DNA from: Favolaschia claudopus | Lineage: Eukaryota > Basidiomycota > Agaricomycetes > Agaricales > Mycenaceae | Direction of reading: 5' to 3' | Assembly (NCBI GenBank): GCA_037176885.1 | Contig: JAWWNJ010000074.1 | Location: 1,054,001-1,118,000 of the forward strand | DNA length: 64,000 bases | Shown here: in pieces, positions 9,966-20,508 of the stretch | How the letters are laid out: each line of letters begins with the position of its first letter | Numbering within the stretch: position 1 is the first letter of the stretch | Notes under the pieces: generated by a model | Database searches by the model: none | Seen by the model: only the letters and a program-made list of their open reading frames with translations | Told to the model about the DNA's origin: nothing | Position numbers and translations under genes: made by a program

Positions 9966-10767
9966 GTCAGGAATATGCAGAATTCGGATTTTTTATGGTA
10001 TTATGGTCTCAGAACTCAACCATTTTTCAATTTCTCTCAAAACCCCAACTACATCCCCTAGATTCAACAAAATAAAAATTTTCGACACTCTCAGTTTTGT
10101 GCCGCGATGCCGGGTTCTTACGGAAAACGTGTTAGATGTTGAGCCGCCATCAAGGGTGACGCAAAGCGTGACTGACGCGTGACATCACAGTGACGCGGAA
10201 TAGGACCCCGGCATATGCGGCTTGTATGCGGCTATACCTCCGATCCTGATATACCTCCGATCCTGATGCGCACGGATTTGGGCAAGGGGCTACAATGATA
10301 AGAAATTTCTATATTTGGAGGGGGGGGAGGGGGGGTCCCCCGGCCTGAAAAAAAACTTTCATACTTAGTGAATTTTGGAATTCAACTTCGAGTGTTGTAT
10401 AGAGCAAATACGCGCTAGATATGGTGTTCTACAGTCTTGTTTAGGCATTTTCCAACATCAGGGACCGACCGGGTCACTACTATGACTGTTGGCTCATCGC
10501 AACTGCTCTCGGCAGCCTCGGCTGTCAACATATACGCTGTTGTTTGGTCTTGAAGGACGACGGCCTCTGGTGGTCAACTGAAACTCAACACTCAGAATGT
10601 GGATTTTTCAACGTTGGGGGATCATGCACATGGAATCACGCAAATACCGACCGAAATGTCCGGAGGTATTGGAAATTGCACTCAACATCCAAATCCGGTA
10701 ATCATTCGCGTGATTAGCAATCAACGACTGAGAATTTTGTGTTGCGGCCTCAGGTGCAGCACGAATA
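9966..10767. other. No gene seen; G-run and short tandem duplication
   Basis: A G-rich run lies at 10317-10336, with a duplicated ATACCTCCGATCCTGAT just before it (10233-10266). CGTGACTGACGCGTGACATC at 10167-10186 resembles the subterminal motif of the TA-flanked MITEs, so an eroded MITE may be present. Confidence 0.35.
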
Positions 10768-11443
10768 CTCGGTCTCACAGAAAGTGATGGCGTCGCTCTT
10801 TTTTGGGATTTCGGGAGGCTGGATGGATGCTTTTACACGAAACAAAGTGCTAGGCAGTGTAAAATGACTACGCGCATATTCCTAGTACGATGATTTGATT
10901 GATAAATTGTGATGTGCGATCAAATGTCCGAAAAAGGCAAAACACCCAAAATTAAGCTTGCCGTGGGATGTTTTCCATCAAAATTCAAATCGGCCAAATT
11001 GTAGCCCTGAGGAACTGGACAAGACTAGCACTTCAAACTATGCGAAAATATGCATGCAATACCGAGATATATGGACTTCGAAGTCGGAAAAATGGGCGAA
11101 AAATGGCAAAAATGACCAAAATCACAATATTGCACGGGTTATAGCGACAGAACCAATGCATATTTTTGCCCAATTCAAAATGCCACATCTATCTACTCAT
11201 TGAGAGCTACAATCTGGTCTGTCCAGATTGTGATGATACACATCCTGGGTCAAGCTAGATTTTGGTGGTTTTGGCTTTTTCGGCTATTTGATGGCATATC
11301 ATATTTTTTTGATCAGATCATTCCGCTAGAAATATGCAGATAGTCATTTTAGCCCGGCTAGCACTTTGTTTCATGCAAAACCCTGCATTCAGCATTCAGA
11401 AATCCGAAAACGAAGCGACGCCATCACTTTCCGTGACTCCGAG
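10768..11443. mobile_element. MITE, 676 bp, long imperfect inverted repeats
   Basis: TA stands at 10766-10767 and 11444-11445. The left end CTCGGTCTCACAGAAAGTGA and the right end (reverse complement CTCGGAGTCACGGAAAGTGA) start inverted repeats that continue inward for about 140 bp, including a GAAACAAAGTGCTAG block (10838-10852) and its partner near 11358-11372. No coding frame. Confidence 0.7.
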
Positions 11444-11504
11444 TATTGAGTAAAGTTGCAGAAACTACCCCCAGTACATATATTCACCTCTCCCCGCCCA
11501 TATA

Positions 11505-11911
11505 CTATTGTGCCCAACGGGTATGAATTCTCCCAATGGGTCTGAATTCTTGGTATTCCTGTTTCCCCTTTGACCCTTTGGCCTCCAGAATTTTCGGTAT
11601 GAGTTCCTATGATTCTTCTCTATGGGTTTGCAGAGTTCTATTGGGATGCAGAGAGGCGAGGTGTTGAGGAAAGGGTACCGATTCATCAAGGTAAATTGAT
11701 GTAGTGATGATTGAGATCAAAATGCTCGCCAACTCGGTAATTACTTTTGGACCAATTCCCTTCCTCGTAGCTCAAGTGCTTTGAGTATGTGGCAGAGAAT
11801 TAGTGAAAGAATAAATCCCGAAAAAAACCGGGGGCAAACGATGGACGGGGGAGCAGGAAATATCGGAAATTCAGACCCATTGGGAGAATTCATACCCGTT
11901 GGGCACAATAG
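11505..11911. mobile_element. MITE, 407 bp, about 47-bp inverted repeats
   Basis: CTATTGTGCCCAACGGGTAT at 11505-11524 has its exact reverse complement at the right end, and the match continues through GAATTCTCCCAATGGGTCTG. TA stands at 11503-11504 and 11912-11913. Confidence 0.8.
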
Positions 11912-12085
11912 TATCGGCAACCGGAGGACTGGAAGGCGGGTTTGATCGCTTATTTCCCCATTTGGAGGGGGGACCCCCGGTGATGTATTGATACGCTTCA
12001 TCAGACCCCCGACCATTCCTCAGGGATCGTCGGAAATGTCCAAAGTTCGGGAAACTTCGGCAATGGGTACGAGGGAAATGGTACA

Positions 12086-12270
12086 GGGATCCTCAGGGAT
12101 CCCTATCGGGAACGGGATCCCCAGGGATCCTGATAAAAACAGGGATCCCTATCGGGAACGGGATCCCCAGGGATCCTGATAAAAAGGTCTGAGTTCCCTG
12201 AGGATCCCCAGGGATCCCGACCATTCCCGACCATTCCCTAGGGATCCTTGAGGATCCTCAGGGATCCCGA
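12086..12270. repeat. GGATCC palindrome array
   Basis: Twelve GGATCC words, most within GGGATCCC or CAGGGATCCTG, lie in about 185 bp. A 53-bp unit (GGGATCCCTATCGGGAACGG and what follows) is repeated in tandem from about 12093 to 12183. The second half is a looser series of palindromes with GACCATTCCC doubled. Confidence 0.8.
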
Positions 12271-13177
12271 CAAAATAGTGGGTCCAACTTACTTTTGTCC
12301 AATAAGGGCCTTCATACTCTCTGGCAAGAGAATGCGCTAACAGAGACGAAGAGCTGATTCGGCAAGGGTGGAGCCGAGGACGCGGGACCAAACACAGGTA
12401 AGCAGATTTTGAAAACGAAAATCAATCAAAACCCGCATTCTTTTTCCGAAACGGCTGTAAAGGATGAACTCCACAAAGAGATGGCTTACAAGGTTTGAGG
12501 TTGGAATTGTATGCCAAATGAACTATTTTGATGGTTGGAAATTATGTAATGCTTACGTGGTAGGGTGGGTCCCGGCAGAAGGTCTCTAATAAAAAAAACA
12601 GCGTGAGGTATTTTTTTGAGATTTCCGCACCCCCTTGGCTCAAATACACCATTTCTAGGTCCCACTTTTTACCCTAATGTTTTGTGGCCAGAGCTTAAGT
12701 AATGGCTGTCACACTTTGGTCATGTGACCACTCGTTGTAAGTAAGTGACTGACGCCTACCTTAGAATTCATTGAGACCAACTTGATTTTTCGGAAAAATG
12801 CAAAACAAGTGGTGCTCATTCGGTCCAGAATCAAAAACTGCTCCACTTTCACTATGCAACTTTTGACACTTTTTTTCAAGGTGCGGAACGTCGAAAAAAC
12901 GAAGTCCGAAACCACATTTTGGTGCACCTGCCAAAACAGTGACGAGTCATCCCAGCCGCTTCGCAAGAGTAGCGCAGCCCACGTGAAGAAGCGGTTGGTC
13001 ACCAATTATTTCGAGCGTGAGAAGGTCACGTGAACATGAAACGTTGTCAAAGTTCCATATGATGCCAATACCAACGCGAAGCAAGCGCCATACCTCGTAC
13101 ACACAATCCACTAGAAGCGTCAACGAGGTTCTTTTCTCTGACTACTTAGTGTCAACGTTATTCACGAACGCATACAG
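12271..13177. other. No gene seen
   Basis: Reading frames on both strands between 12700 and 13030 overlap and neither looks like protein. No repeat structure was recognised. Confidence 0.4.
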
Positions 13178-13417
13178 TTTGACTGCGGGAAATGCGAGAA
13201 AGTCTTTGAAACCTTGTCAGCCCTGAAAGACCACTATCGCTCAAAGCCGGAGTCCATTCATCCAAACTGTATACGATGCGGCGTTGGGTGTTACGACTCG
13301 AATGCCCTAGCAGATGTGAGATTCCTCCTACGACGACTTCCGGATATTGATGCTGAGTGCAGCACGCTACTTCGCACCCCCGAGAAAAATGCTCATGCGG
13401 GCTTCACCTATTTGTAG
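13178..13417 (+). CDS. C2H2 zinc-finger-like gene fragment
   Basis: An exon seems to start after the acceptor GCATACAG at 13170-13177. It reads FDCGKCEKVFETLSALKDHY then HPNCIRCGVGCYDSNAL. The pattern C-x2-C-x12-H followed by a second C-x2-C pair is that of the paired C2H2 fingers common in Agaricomycete proteins. After about residue 50 the frame loses the pattern; a cysteine pair (CSCG) continues in the next frame near 13389, so a frameshift or an intron is likely. The frame ends at 13415-13417. Probably a fragment of a nuclear zinc-finger protein gene; partner and target unknown. Confidence 0.4.
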   Translation, partial: FDCGKCEKVFETLSALKDHYRSKPESIHPNCIRCGVGCYDSNALADVRFLLRRLPDIDAECSTLLRTPEKNAHAGFTYL

Positions 13418-13587
13418 AAGATATTCCATGCCACTACTCACTACACACCGATTCATCTGACTGTTCCCCTGGAGTCGTATACCGCTCTTCTGTGTTACGT
13501 TCATATGTGCGATTCTTCTTCCATGTCTCTAGTATTGACCCGGAGACCATACTTTGAACTCCGTTGGCTATATAATCTTCCGACCTA

Positions 13588-13727
13588 CTGTACCATTTCG
13601 ACCGATTTTTCAGGTCACAGGTCACAGCCGGTTTCATTTGATGTGTGCAAAAATCGCCTTAATTCAACGGGCATCTCGGACTGAGAAATTACATAAGTTT
13701 GATGAATCTTTGGTCGAAATGGTACAG
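13588..13727. mobile_element. MITE, 140 bp (CTGTACCATTTCGACC family, copy 1)
   Basis: CTGTACCATTTCGACC at the left is matched exactly by GGTCGAAATGGTACAG at the right, with TA at 13586-13587 and 13728-13729. It shares GGTCACAGGTCACAGCCG and TGTGCAAAAATCGCCTTAA (18-19 bp) with the copy at 54977-55121. Confidence 0.85.
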
Positions 13728-14029
13728 TACCCTCCTTATCCAGCTGGCGACCCCTCCGATTCGAATGAACTCCGCGCAGTCGCTCCAAAAGCTTTTGAAT
13801 ATCTTGCTCTTTCTTTGGAGCCGTGTGTCGTTTACTGCGGGTGAGTGTATTGAAGGCCTGGTCAATGAAGTCTGTAGTTCGTCGGATCGTCGGGATTGCT
13901 GGATGCAGAACTTGCATGTACTTCCAGCCGCCGCTTGGCCCTTGCGGTTTGTATGTTACCTATATAAAGGTCTGGTCAGAGCCTCTGCCACAAATTAGAA
14001 TTATTCTCGACCTTTATGTCTTTGATATT

Positions 14030-14575
14030 GTGCTCTTGTGCCTGGTCGAATGAGAGGAAACTTTCGGAACGGCCTGTAAAGGTCAAAAGCCAGCAAATTT
14101 TGTCGAACAAAGTCGCTATACACAAAGTCAAGTTAGTGCAACTAAAATGAAAGTAAGTAAAACAAACACACGCAACGGCCGGGGGCCAATCCTTCTTCAA
14201 CCCGTTGATAAGCTCTAATGTCTCGTAGGCAGAGTTATTATTACCGCCGCCTATGAACCGTGCAAGAAATGTGGGAAGCAACGCCTCTAGAAGCCCAACA
14301 TCACCGCGTTGAATTGCCCGCACCAGAGTCAGATAAGGGAGAATATCACGCGCAAATTGAGTGTGTAGCTGCTGCCGTTCGTCACGCTCGGAAGCCATTG
14401 CCTGATGCAGCAGATGAGGCGCGCTCCCGGTATGCTTTTTCGGCCATGGCCTCAAGCTGCGCCGGAGTCAAAGAGGACAAGTCCTCAATCTTGTGGCCCG
14501 AGTCTTCTGCTGTTGTACGCCAGATCTCCCGAAAATGGGCTTCAGCAACGTTGATAGACCCGGTATTGGGCCAGG
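14030..14575 (-). pseudogene. DUF6589-like protein, C-terminal fragment
   Basis: On the minus strand the segments ALLPTFLARFIGGGNNNSAY, LELINGLKKDWPP, ICWLLTFTGRSESF and DQAQEHNIKDIKV follow each other in the order seen in the C-terminal half of DUF6589 proteins, a large Agaricomycete family of unknown function. Upstream, FREIWRTTAEDSGHKIEDLS in another frame (about 14540-14400) continues the similarity, so there is at least one frameshift near 14400. A likely intron interrupts the WPP region (about 14180-14090). No start is visible. The family name is from memory of the motif and should be treated as a strong hint. Confidence 0.5.
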
Positions 14576-14579
14576 GCTG

Positions 14580-15859
14580 AATTTATTCATTTTCAGTTCA
14601 AGTGCTATTGTATTAAAAGAGTAATACATTAAATACCAAGGGAATACGCTCGTATGAGGACTGGCGTTTGTCTGAGCGGCCAGTTAAAGGATTATACACT
14701 AGCGGGAGGTCTGGCACTGTCTACGACTGCGCTGGTATAGCGTGGAAGTTATAATCACCCCAGAACAGACCTATCACGAAAGGTCTCTAACCATCCGGAA
14801 TAGGATTGGGAGTCGCCCCGTGTTCCGACCAAAGGCACAATGAGTGGGATATAACTTGGGACTTATAAAAACCTGCCGAAAGGCCAGATGGAGTGTTTCC
14901 TGGAGGCAAGAAGCTTTCACGAATAATTCTATAAATCAATTACAAGGGATTTGTGGACGTAGGATATTCCTACAAGTCACTACACGTCATGCCGAGGTGG
15001 CTGCCGCCGTATCACGATCAAGGAGCACGGTCCGAAGGAGGACAATGATACCGAGGCCATTAGTGCCAATTCGGGCAATATTGATTGGGCCGCAGCGGGC
15101 CACTGTCATAACATAATGATCGGGATAAGGATGTGGATTGAATGCACTTTTGATCTATTTCCTGTTCTGGACACCAAGGATAGGGCGAGGGCATAGCGGG
15201 CCCTAGGTTTCTCTCACCATATACCCGTTTGTATATTGTTCGGTCTCTTATTATTTATTAGTGAAAGGTATAAAAGGCATCGTATCCTGTACTGGTGCTC
15301 TAGTGGATTCCCTCCTCTCGTTGTGAGCGTCAAGCCAGTGTTGGCTTCGTGAACAACCAGACGTTGGACTCCATTCGAGATAAACTCCAGAAGCTTATTT
15401 GTTTTCTTTGGTTTGTTTCGTCGATATATATTGTCTGTTGGATCATATCGTACGCGTGGAATATTGGAATTTGAACCTACGGGACGCGTGAAATTATAAG
15501 AACTTTTGACCTACGGGACACGTGAAACAGTTATCGGACATCTTTCGCGAGTGATATATATTGGCGGCTTACAAGCAACTTAAACACCTAAACCTCTTGA
15601 GAAGAGTTACATCTCAAACCTTTGTTGAAACCCACACTTCCTGTGTCAACATAGGACTCGTATAGACGTTCTCTGTACAAAGTCAGCAATCGCGAAAGCT
15701 TGAGTTTAGTATATTTTGAGTGTTAGAATAGTTGGATTGCCACAGTCTATACTGGACTGGAACCCCGAACCTCGCACGTCGATCTTATAGTGGTTTAGGA
15801 TTATATTTGGGATTTGATTGGGGATTTAATTCCTTTCATTTCTTAGGTGTTTTCCACAG
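14580..15859. other. No gene seen
   Basis: Low-complexity AT-rich sequence and short frames. The duplicated words GACGCGTGAAA and GACACGTGAAAC near 15482-15530 are the only local repetition noted. Confidence 0.4.
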
Positions 15860-16144
15860 TTGCCCTATAGTCAGCGTTTCATCTGGAGCCCACCGCGAGG
15901 GGTTCATCCATCTATTTCTATACTTCAAAGTAGAAATCTCAAGCCAAGTTTGGACTTGTTGCGTATAGAAATATCTCTACCTTCCTATGAGCAAACGAAG
16001 GAATATTCACTCTTGCTGATGGACTACGTGATTCGCGGCGCTTTGCTGACTCCGGCAAGAGGGACGACAAAGGAGAGGCTTCATTATTTAGTAGATACCA
16101 TTGATGCCGACATGTTCCTCCGTGCCGACAAGGTTACGGTGTAA
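15860..16144 (+). CDS. Unrecognised reading frame, 94 codons
   Basis: The second half of the frame, from LLRIEISLPSYEQTKEYSLL onward, looks protein-like (amphipathic, leucine-rich, then TTKERLHYLVDTIDADMFLR). The spacing vaguely recalls the C-terminal end of HECT ubiquitin ligases, but no catalytic cysteine motif is present, so I do not assign it. It ends 50 bp before a CTGATAAGG-type repeat (16207-16280). Confidence 0.2.
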   Translation: MPYSQRFIWSPPRGVHPSISILQSRNLKPSLDLLRIEISLPSYEQTKEYSLLLMDYVIRGALLTPARGTTKERLHYLVDTIDADMFLRADKVTV

Positions 16145-17070
16145 ATATACTGCTTTTTTTTTGCATGGTATCAATGCCTAAGATTATATATATTGTCTGA
16201 CACTACCTGATAAGCCTTGCCCTCGTCGCTTATCAGGTCTGAACAGGCCATCAGGTTCGGTCAGCACCTGATAAGGTAATTTCGATTTTTCCGCATAGCA
16301 GAGGGAGGGTGTGCATAGATCTTAACAAAACGTCCAAAACGCGCTGGAGGGATGAAGAACACGGCCGTTGTTTGGCATTGAATGGTTGCCACGTGATGAA
16401 AGCGGAGCTTGAAAAGGGCCTCATGGTAGGGAGTAACGCGAAGGTTCAAGGGAATTGCATCAGCAAATTCCCAGAGATATTATGATTGATTGTTGATATT
16501 GTAACTGATCCGGAGGCTTGTAAACCAAACAATTGCGTAAGATATGTTCGCAATCCGACCGCAACCCGATGAAGAGTGATTTTGTGGAATATATTCCTCT
16601 CCTTTTAGACTTGTATCATTCTTCCAAGCGATTCTGTGCTCAGAGCATTGGGCGTTGCATGCAGAAATTGTGGGATGAGTGACGACCTTTTGACTTCTCC
16701 TCACCGTTATAACTCGCGACGACATTTTCCCAGCAACTTTGGCTCGTTCAGCGCCGCACGACCCATTCACAACCTAGCGCAAGAGCTCATACTTATTGGA
16801 CCCGCCTATTTTATCATCGGGTTATCAACCGATCATGATGCCCAGTCAAAACCGGTCATGCTGGCATATGCCCCGATCGGCTGATTTCTGCTGGACTTGC
16901 TGAGATCTGCTAGTTTCTGCAGCCTCGACTTTTCTTCGCGAAAAACAATTTAGAAAAACTGTTGTCTGGAGATAAAATAAACAAAACTGTCTCCCATCGT
17001 ACGATTTTCGGACTTCACAAAATTACAAAAGTTTTGAGAACAGGCGGCGAGAACATGATGTCATAGCCGC
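16145..17070. other. No gene seen; CCTGATAAG repeat
   Basis: CACTACCTGATAAGCC at 16201 and CAGCACCTGATAAGGTAA at 16263, with CTTATCAGGT between, form a short palindromic cluster like those near 8400 and 38150. Otherwise nothing recognised. Confidence 0.35.
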
Positions 17071-17110
17071 TGTCGGACTTTGAAATACATCTTCCTTCGC
17101 TACCACCACC

Positions 17111-17863
17111 ATGTCCCTTCTCCCATCCCCACTCTCACTCGAGCACGCCGCCGCCGGTTCATCTTACACCTACCGATACCTCTTGGGCATCGTGTAATCA
17201 ACTCTTCAGCGACACAGGCCCCCTCAAAATCCCCCTATGGTCCGAGAAGCGAGGCTGGATTTCTCTCGTCCCGCCCTTTGGTTTTCGTCCCCGCGGATCC
17301 CGCCACCGTGCTATGTGAGTTTTCTATGCAGGTATGCTTCCCCTCTCGCCCCCGCCACCTCTGCCACTCACTTTATATGCACGTTACGCTCGATACAGCT
17401 ATATCTCTACTCTACCCGCTGCCTTCCAGACCAACGCTTTCTTGGAGTGGGATCCTGTAGGTTTTCTCTTCTACATCTCGTTCTGTGTACTAACTGCTTC
17501 CTGTCGTTCGACGGACAGCAGGTGGTGTGATGCGCACACGATCTACCGGTGAGTTCAGATTTTTGTCATGTTTCGCCCATCTAATTGCTTTCTCCCTCAC
17601 AGATAAACGTTGTCTTCTCCTTACAATATCATCTCGTCGTGGTAAGTTGTAAATCTGAATATAGGTCCTCTTTGGTATGTCTACATTTCCGTTCCTGTAC
17701 ATGTACTGATCTTCTTGCAGATCTTCTAATAACCCTCGCATATATCAACGCCGTCTACAGCCCATTGCAGGAAGCCCGTTCGGTCCCAAGACAACCCGAG
17801 ATCTATAGCAGCGGGGTGTCGGGCAAGGGGAGTGTCATGCGCACTTCAGGGAAGTCGGCGTGA
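17111..17863 (+). CDS. Possible spliced gene of unknown function
   Basis: The stretch reads like exons with fungal introns. An ATG at 17111 opens MSLLPSPLSLEHAAAG. A frame reading FLEWDPVGFLFYISFCVLTA lies at 17439-17498. A typical intron (GTGAGT to CTCACAG, about 17550-17602) and a second (GTAAGT to CTTGCAG, about 17642-17720) join short coding pieces ending LLITLAYINAVYSPLQEARS. The hydrophobic middle suggests a membrane protein. The frames do not chain cleanly before 17430, so the 5' half is uncertain. Confidence 0.2.
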
Positions 17864-18457
17864 CTTGGGCGCAGCGTGGGAGTCGGCGCGCGCTGTAGTA
17901 GGGCTACGGCAGTGGCGTCGAGGGCCGCAGTAGAGCACAATGTGTAGTAGGTAGAGGTGCAATGAATATTGATTCATCGATACAATTGCGTGCCCGCAAT
18001 AGCAGAGCCAACATCAGCAGACCATAGCACCTCCAGCAGAATGCAGCATCTCCCAGCAGAAACCAGCACATTTTTCACCTGCTCCAGTCCGGAAAAGTTG
18101 CTGATTTCTGCTTAAAGCAGGACAGCAGAAATTAGCCAATCGGGGCATATCCCAGCATGACCGGTATGATGGTGTTGCTCTTGATTGTGCCGATTGCGAA
18201 GCGATTGTGCCGATTATATCCGGACAAAATCGGCTCGTAATTTTGCCGGGACTTTGCTGATGTGGTCTACTCTGCCTCTGGGAGACTAGGCTCTGTTTCA
18301 CTCGGAGCAACGGTACGACAGTGTAATCGTAAATCGCACCGAACCCGGTTTGCGTTTTGCGCGCGCATACGCCTTGCTGCGCTGCACGTTGCCGAGTGGA
18401 CGTAAAGTCGATCTCGGATGTTTCGTCTCCGTTACGCGTTACGTTCCAGTCATCCTA

Positions 18458-18602
18458 CCGTACTTATAATTTCGGTCAATTCGTCTGTCACGCGTCACGC
18501 TCGACTTTTTTTTTATTGCGGCAATAATTTTTTCTCGATTTATCGGATTTATTGGCGCAAGTCGAAAAATCACCTGATGACGAATTGACTGAAATTGTAC
18601 GG
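18458..18602. mobile_element. MITE, 145 bp (relative of 738-1024)
   Basis: The right end (reverse complement CCGTACAATTTCAGTCAATT) pairs with the left end CCGTACTTATAATTTCGGTC, which has a 4-base insertion. TA stands at 18456-18457 and 18603-18604. It carries TGTCACGCGTCACGC just inside the left end. The GC-rich repeat starts directly at its right border. Confidence 0.75.
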
Positions 18603-18604
18603 TA

Positions 18605-19265
18605 CAAGCTTAAGCACCCCGCCTTCGGCAGGGCCGGCTCGCTGCGCTCGCGTCCCTACCTACGGCTGGTGCACAGCTTGTCGGGGCTCCGCCCCAAACC
18701 CCGGGGCTTATAGTTTTTTTTCTCCTGGATTGCGTGCCCTCGGCGCCGCACTACCGCTCGCTGCACTCGCGGTGCGCGGCGCCGTCACGCGAGCCGGCCC
18801 TGCCGAAGGCGGGTGCTTAAGCTTGTCGGGGCTCCGCCCCAAACCCCGCCTGGATTTTTTTTGCTGGATTCCGTGCCCGCGGCGCCGCACTGCCGCTCGC
18901 TGCTCGCGGCGCCGGGGACCCCGTGATTTTCTGTCAAAAAGCACGTTACTTTCTGTCAAAAGTCACGTTACTAACGTCACCTTGTGTTGGTTCGTGGGAA
19001 CCGGGAGCAACATCTCGACAGCCGGCAGCGACATCTCGACATGGTCCCGTGGTTTCGTGTCAAAGTCACGTTACTTTTCACGTGTCCTGATCCTTGTGTT
19101 TTCATGTAAGTACAAGCTTAAGCACCCCGCCTTCGGCAGGGCCGGCTCGCTGCGCTCGCGTCCCTACCTACGGGGGGGTACACAGCTTGTCGGGGCTCCG
19201 CCCCAAACCCCGCCTGGATTTTTCTTTTGCTGGATTCCGTGCCCGCGGCGCCGCAGCACGCGACT
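18605..19265. repeat. GC-rich tandem repeat, locus 1 (two to three partial units)
   Basis: Units begin AAGCTTAAGCACCCCGCC and contain CTTGTCGGGGCTCCGCCCC, GCTCGCTGCGCTCGC and GTCACGTTACTTTTCACGTG. Starts are at about 18606 and 19112, and an internal restart follows 18817. A full unit is about 310-320 bp; all copies here are truncated or rearranged. Long open frames across it come from base composition and are not genes. Confidence 0.8.
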
Positions 19266-20508
19266 GATGGCCTGGCCCTCTTTTCAAGTATAGGATAGGA
19301 TACACTACTTAGAAAATCCTATACTACCATACTAGAAAACAAGAAGTGTCAGATCTCTGGATCTTGACCACCGATCAACTCACGTGTTTGACGTCGGCCC
19401 GCTGTAGGTGCGGTGCGAGCCGTCACCATGGACACCAGACACGTATTGATCACGTGCTGGCACAGGTGTTGGAGGGCATAGCGTTTAGCTACAGTAGTTG
19501 AGAACACCTCCCAGTATGTACCCTCCCTCCCACGTTTTCGCAAGCCCTCAACTGAGTTACGGTCTAGGCAAGGTGTACGCTCACTTGCGGAGGAACCTGA
19601 ATTGTTCAAAGATATTGGTATGGCAACCCTTTCTTTGATGCTGCATCTAAGTACTGAGGCGCACTTGGCCTCCCACGTCCCTGGCGTCTCATACTCGTTT
19701 CAGACTGCAAATTTGGCTCCCATGCTTTCGAATCAACCACCTAAACTCCGAAGCGTTGAGGTGAGCTTGGAGCTAAACTCAGCTTGGGGTCAGCTTCAGC
19801 ACATGGGAATCGACGTGAGCCCAAGTTCAGCTCCAGCTCACTCCGATTCGCAGCACTAGTTCTACTGTCAATCTTCAACCCAATCCAACCTCCCTCTGTA
19901 CAGCACAACTTTCACTTTCTTGGGACCAACATGATCTTCTTCTCGACCATGCATCTCGGATTCTCGTCTCGGCGACGAAGCACAACGGCTGCGCTTCGCA
20001 CGACTGTCTCACAGCCTCTCCCAGCTTTGTGCGCAGCCTGAATAGGCCAGAATCCCACAATCTCCGTTTCTCATAGTGACACTTCATTCTACACAGAAAT
20101 TCGGGTCGCTCTCGGGAATCTGCTACTTATGAATACCGCGCATGATCCGGGGCTCTCTCACACCAAGCCGTGATGGAATAAAACAAACAAATATGAGGTA
20201 TGCAATGTTTCTACCCATGCTAAGAACATGCAGACATCATTTTTGTCGCTTTAAGTAGAAGACTTATGAAGTGTCTTGCTCTAGCGGATCTTGTATTTCT
20301 CGTGAGAGACATCGTTTCGTTTCGGAGGAGACCCGTGTTGCTTAACTTGTATAATCTCGTGAGACACATCATTTTTACAGAGGGCTGTGGGCGCTCTGGT
20401 GGGTACTCAGGCTATTTTGGAGCAATCCCTTTATAAAGCTCTGTGATCTGCCTAGCACGCATCTCACCTCCTTTTCCTCCCACCACATTTTCCTCTCACC
20501 TTATTATC
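19266..20508. other. No gene seen; promoter region of the next gene at its end
   Basis: Frames of about 85 codons near 19602-19859 and 19784-20041 overlap and are not recognised. The last 100 bases before 20509 are pyrimidine-rich (CTCACCTCCTTTTCCTCCCA), the usual look of a fungal promoter and start region, and TATAAAG occurs at 20433. Confidence 0.4.

Noticed and set aside
10317..10336. G-run as a G-quadruplex regulatory site
   Set aside because: A single local G-run with no neighbouring gene; nothing supports a role.
12700..13033. Paired frames of 98 and 83 codons on opposite strands
   Set aside because: They occupy the same bases on both strands and neither shows a motif.
18595..19293. 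Open frame of 232 codons across the GC-rich repeat
   Set aside because: The frame follows tandem repeat units; the matching frames at locus 2 differ in phase and the composition (arginine, glycine, proline, serine) is that of translated GC-rich repeat.
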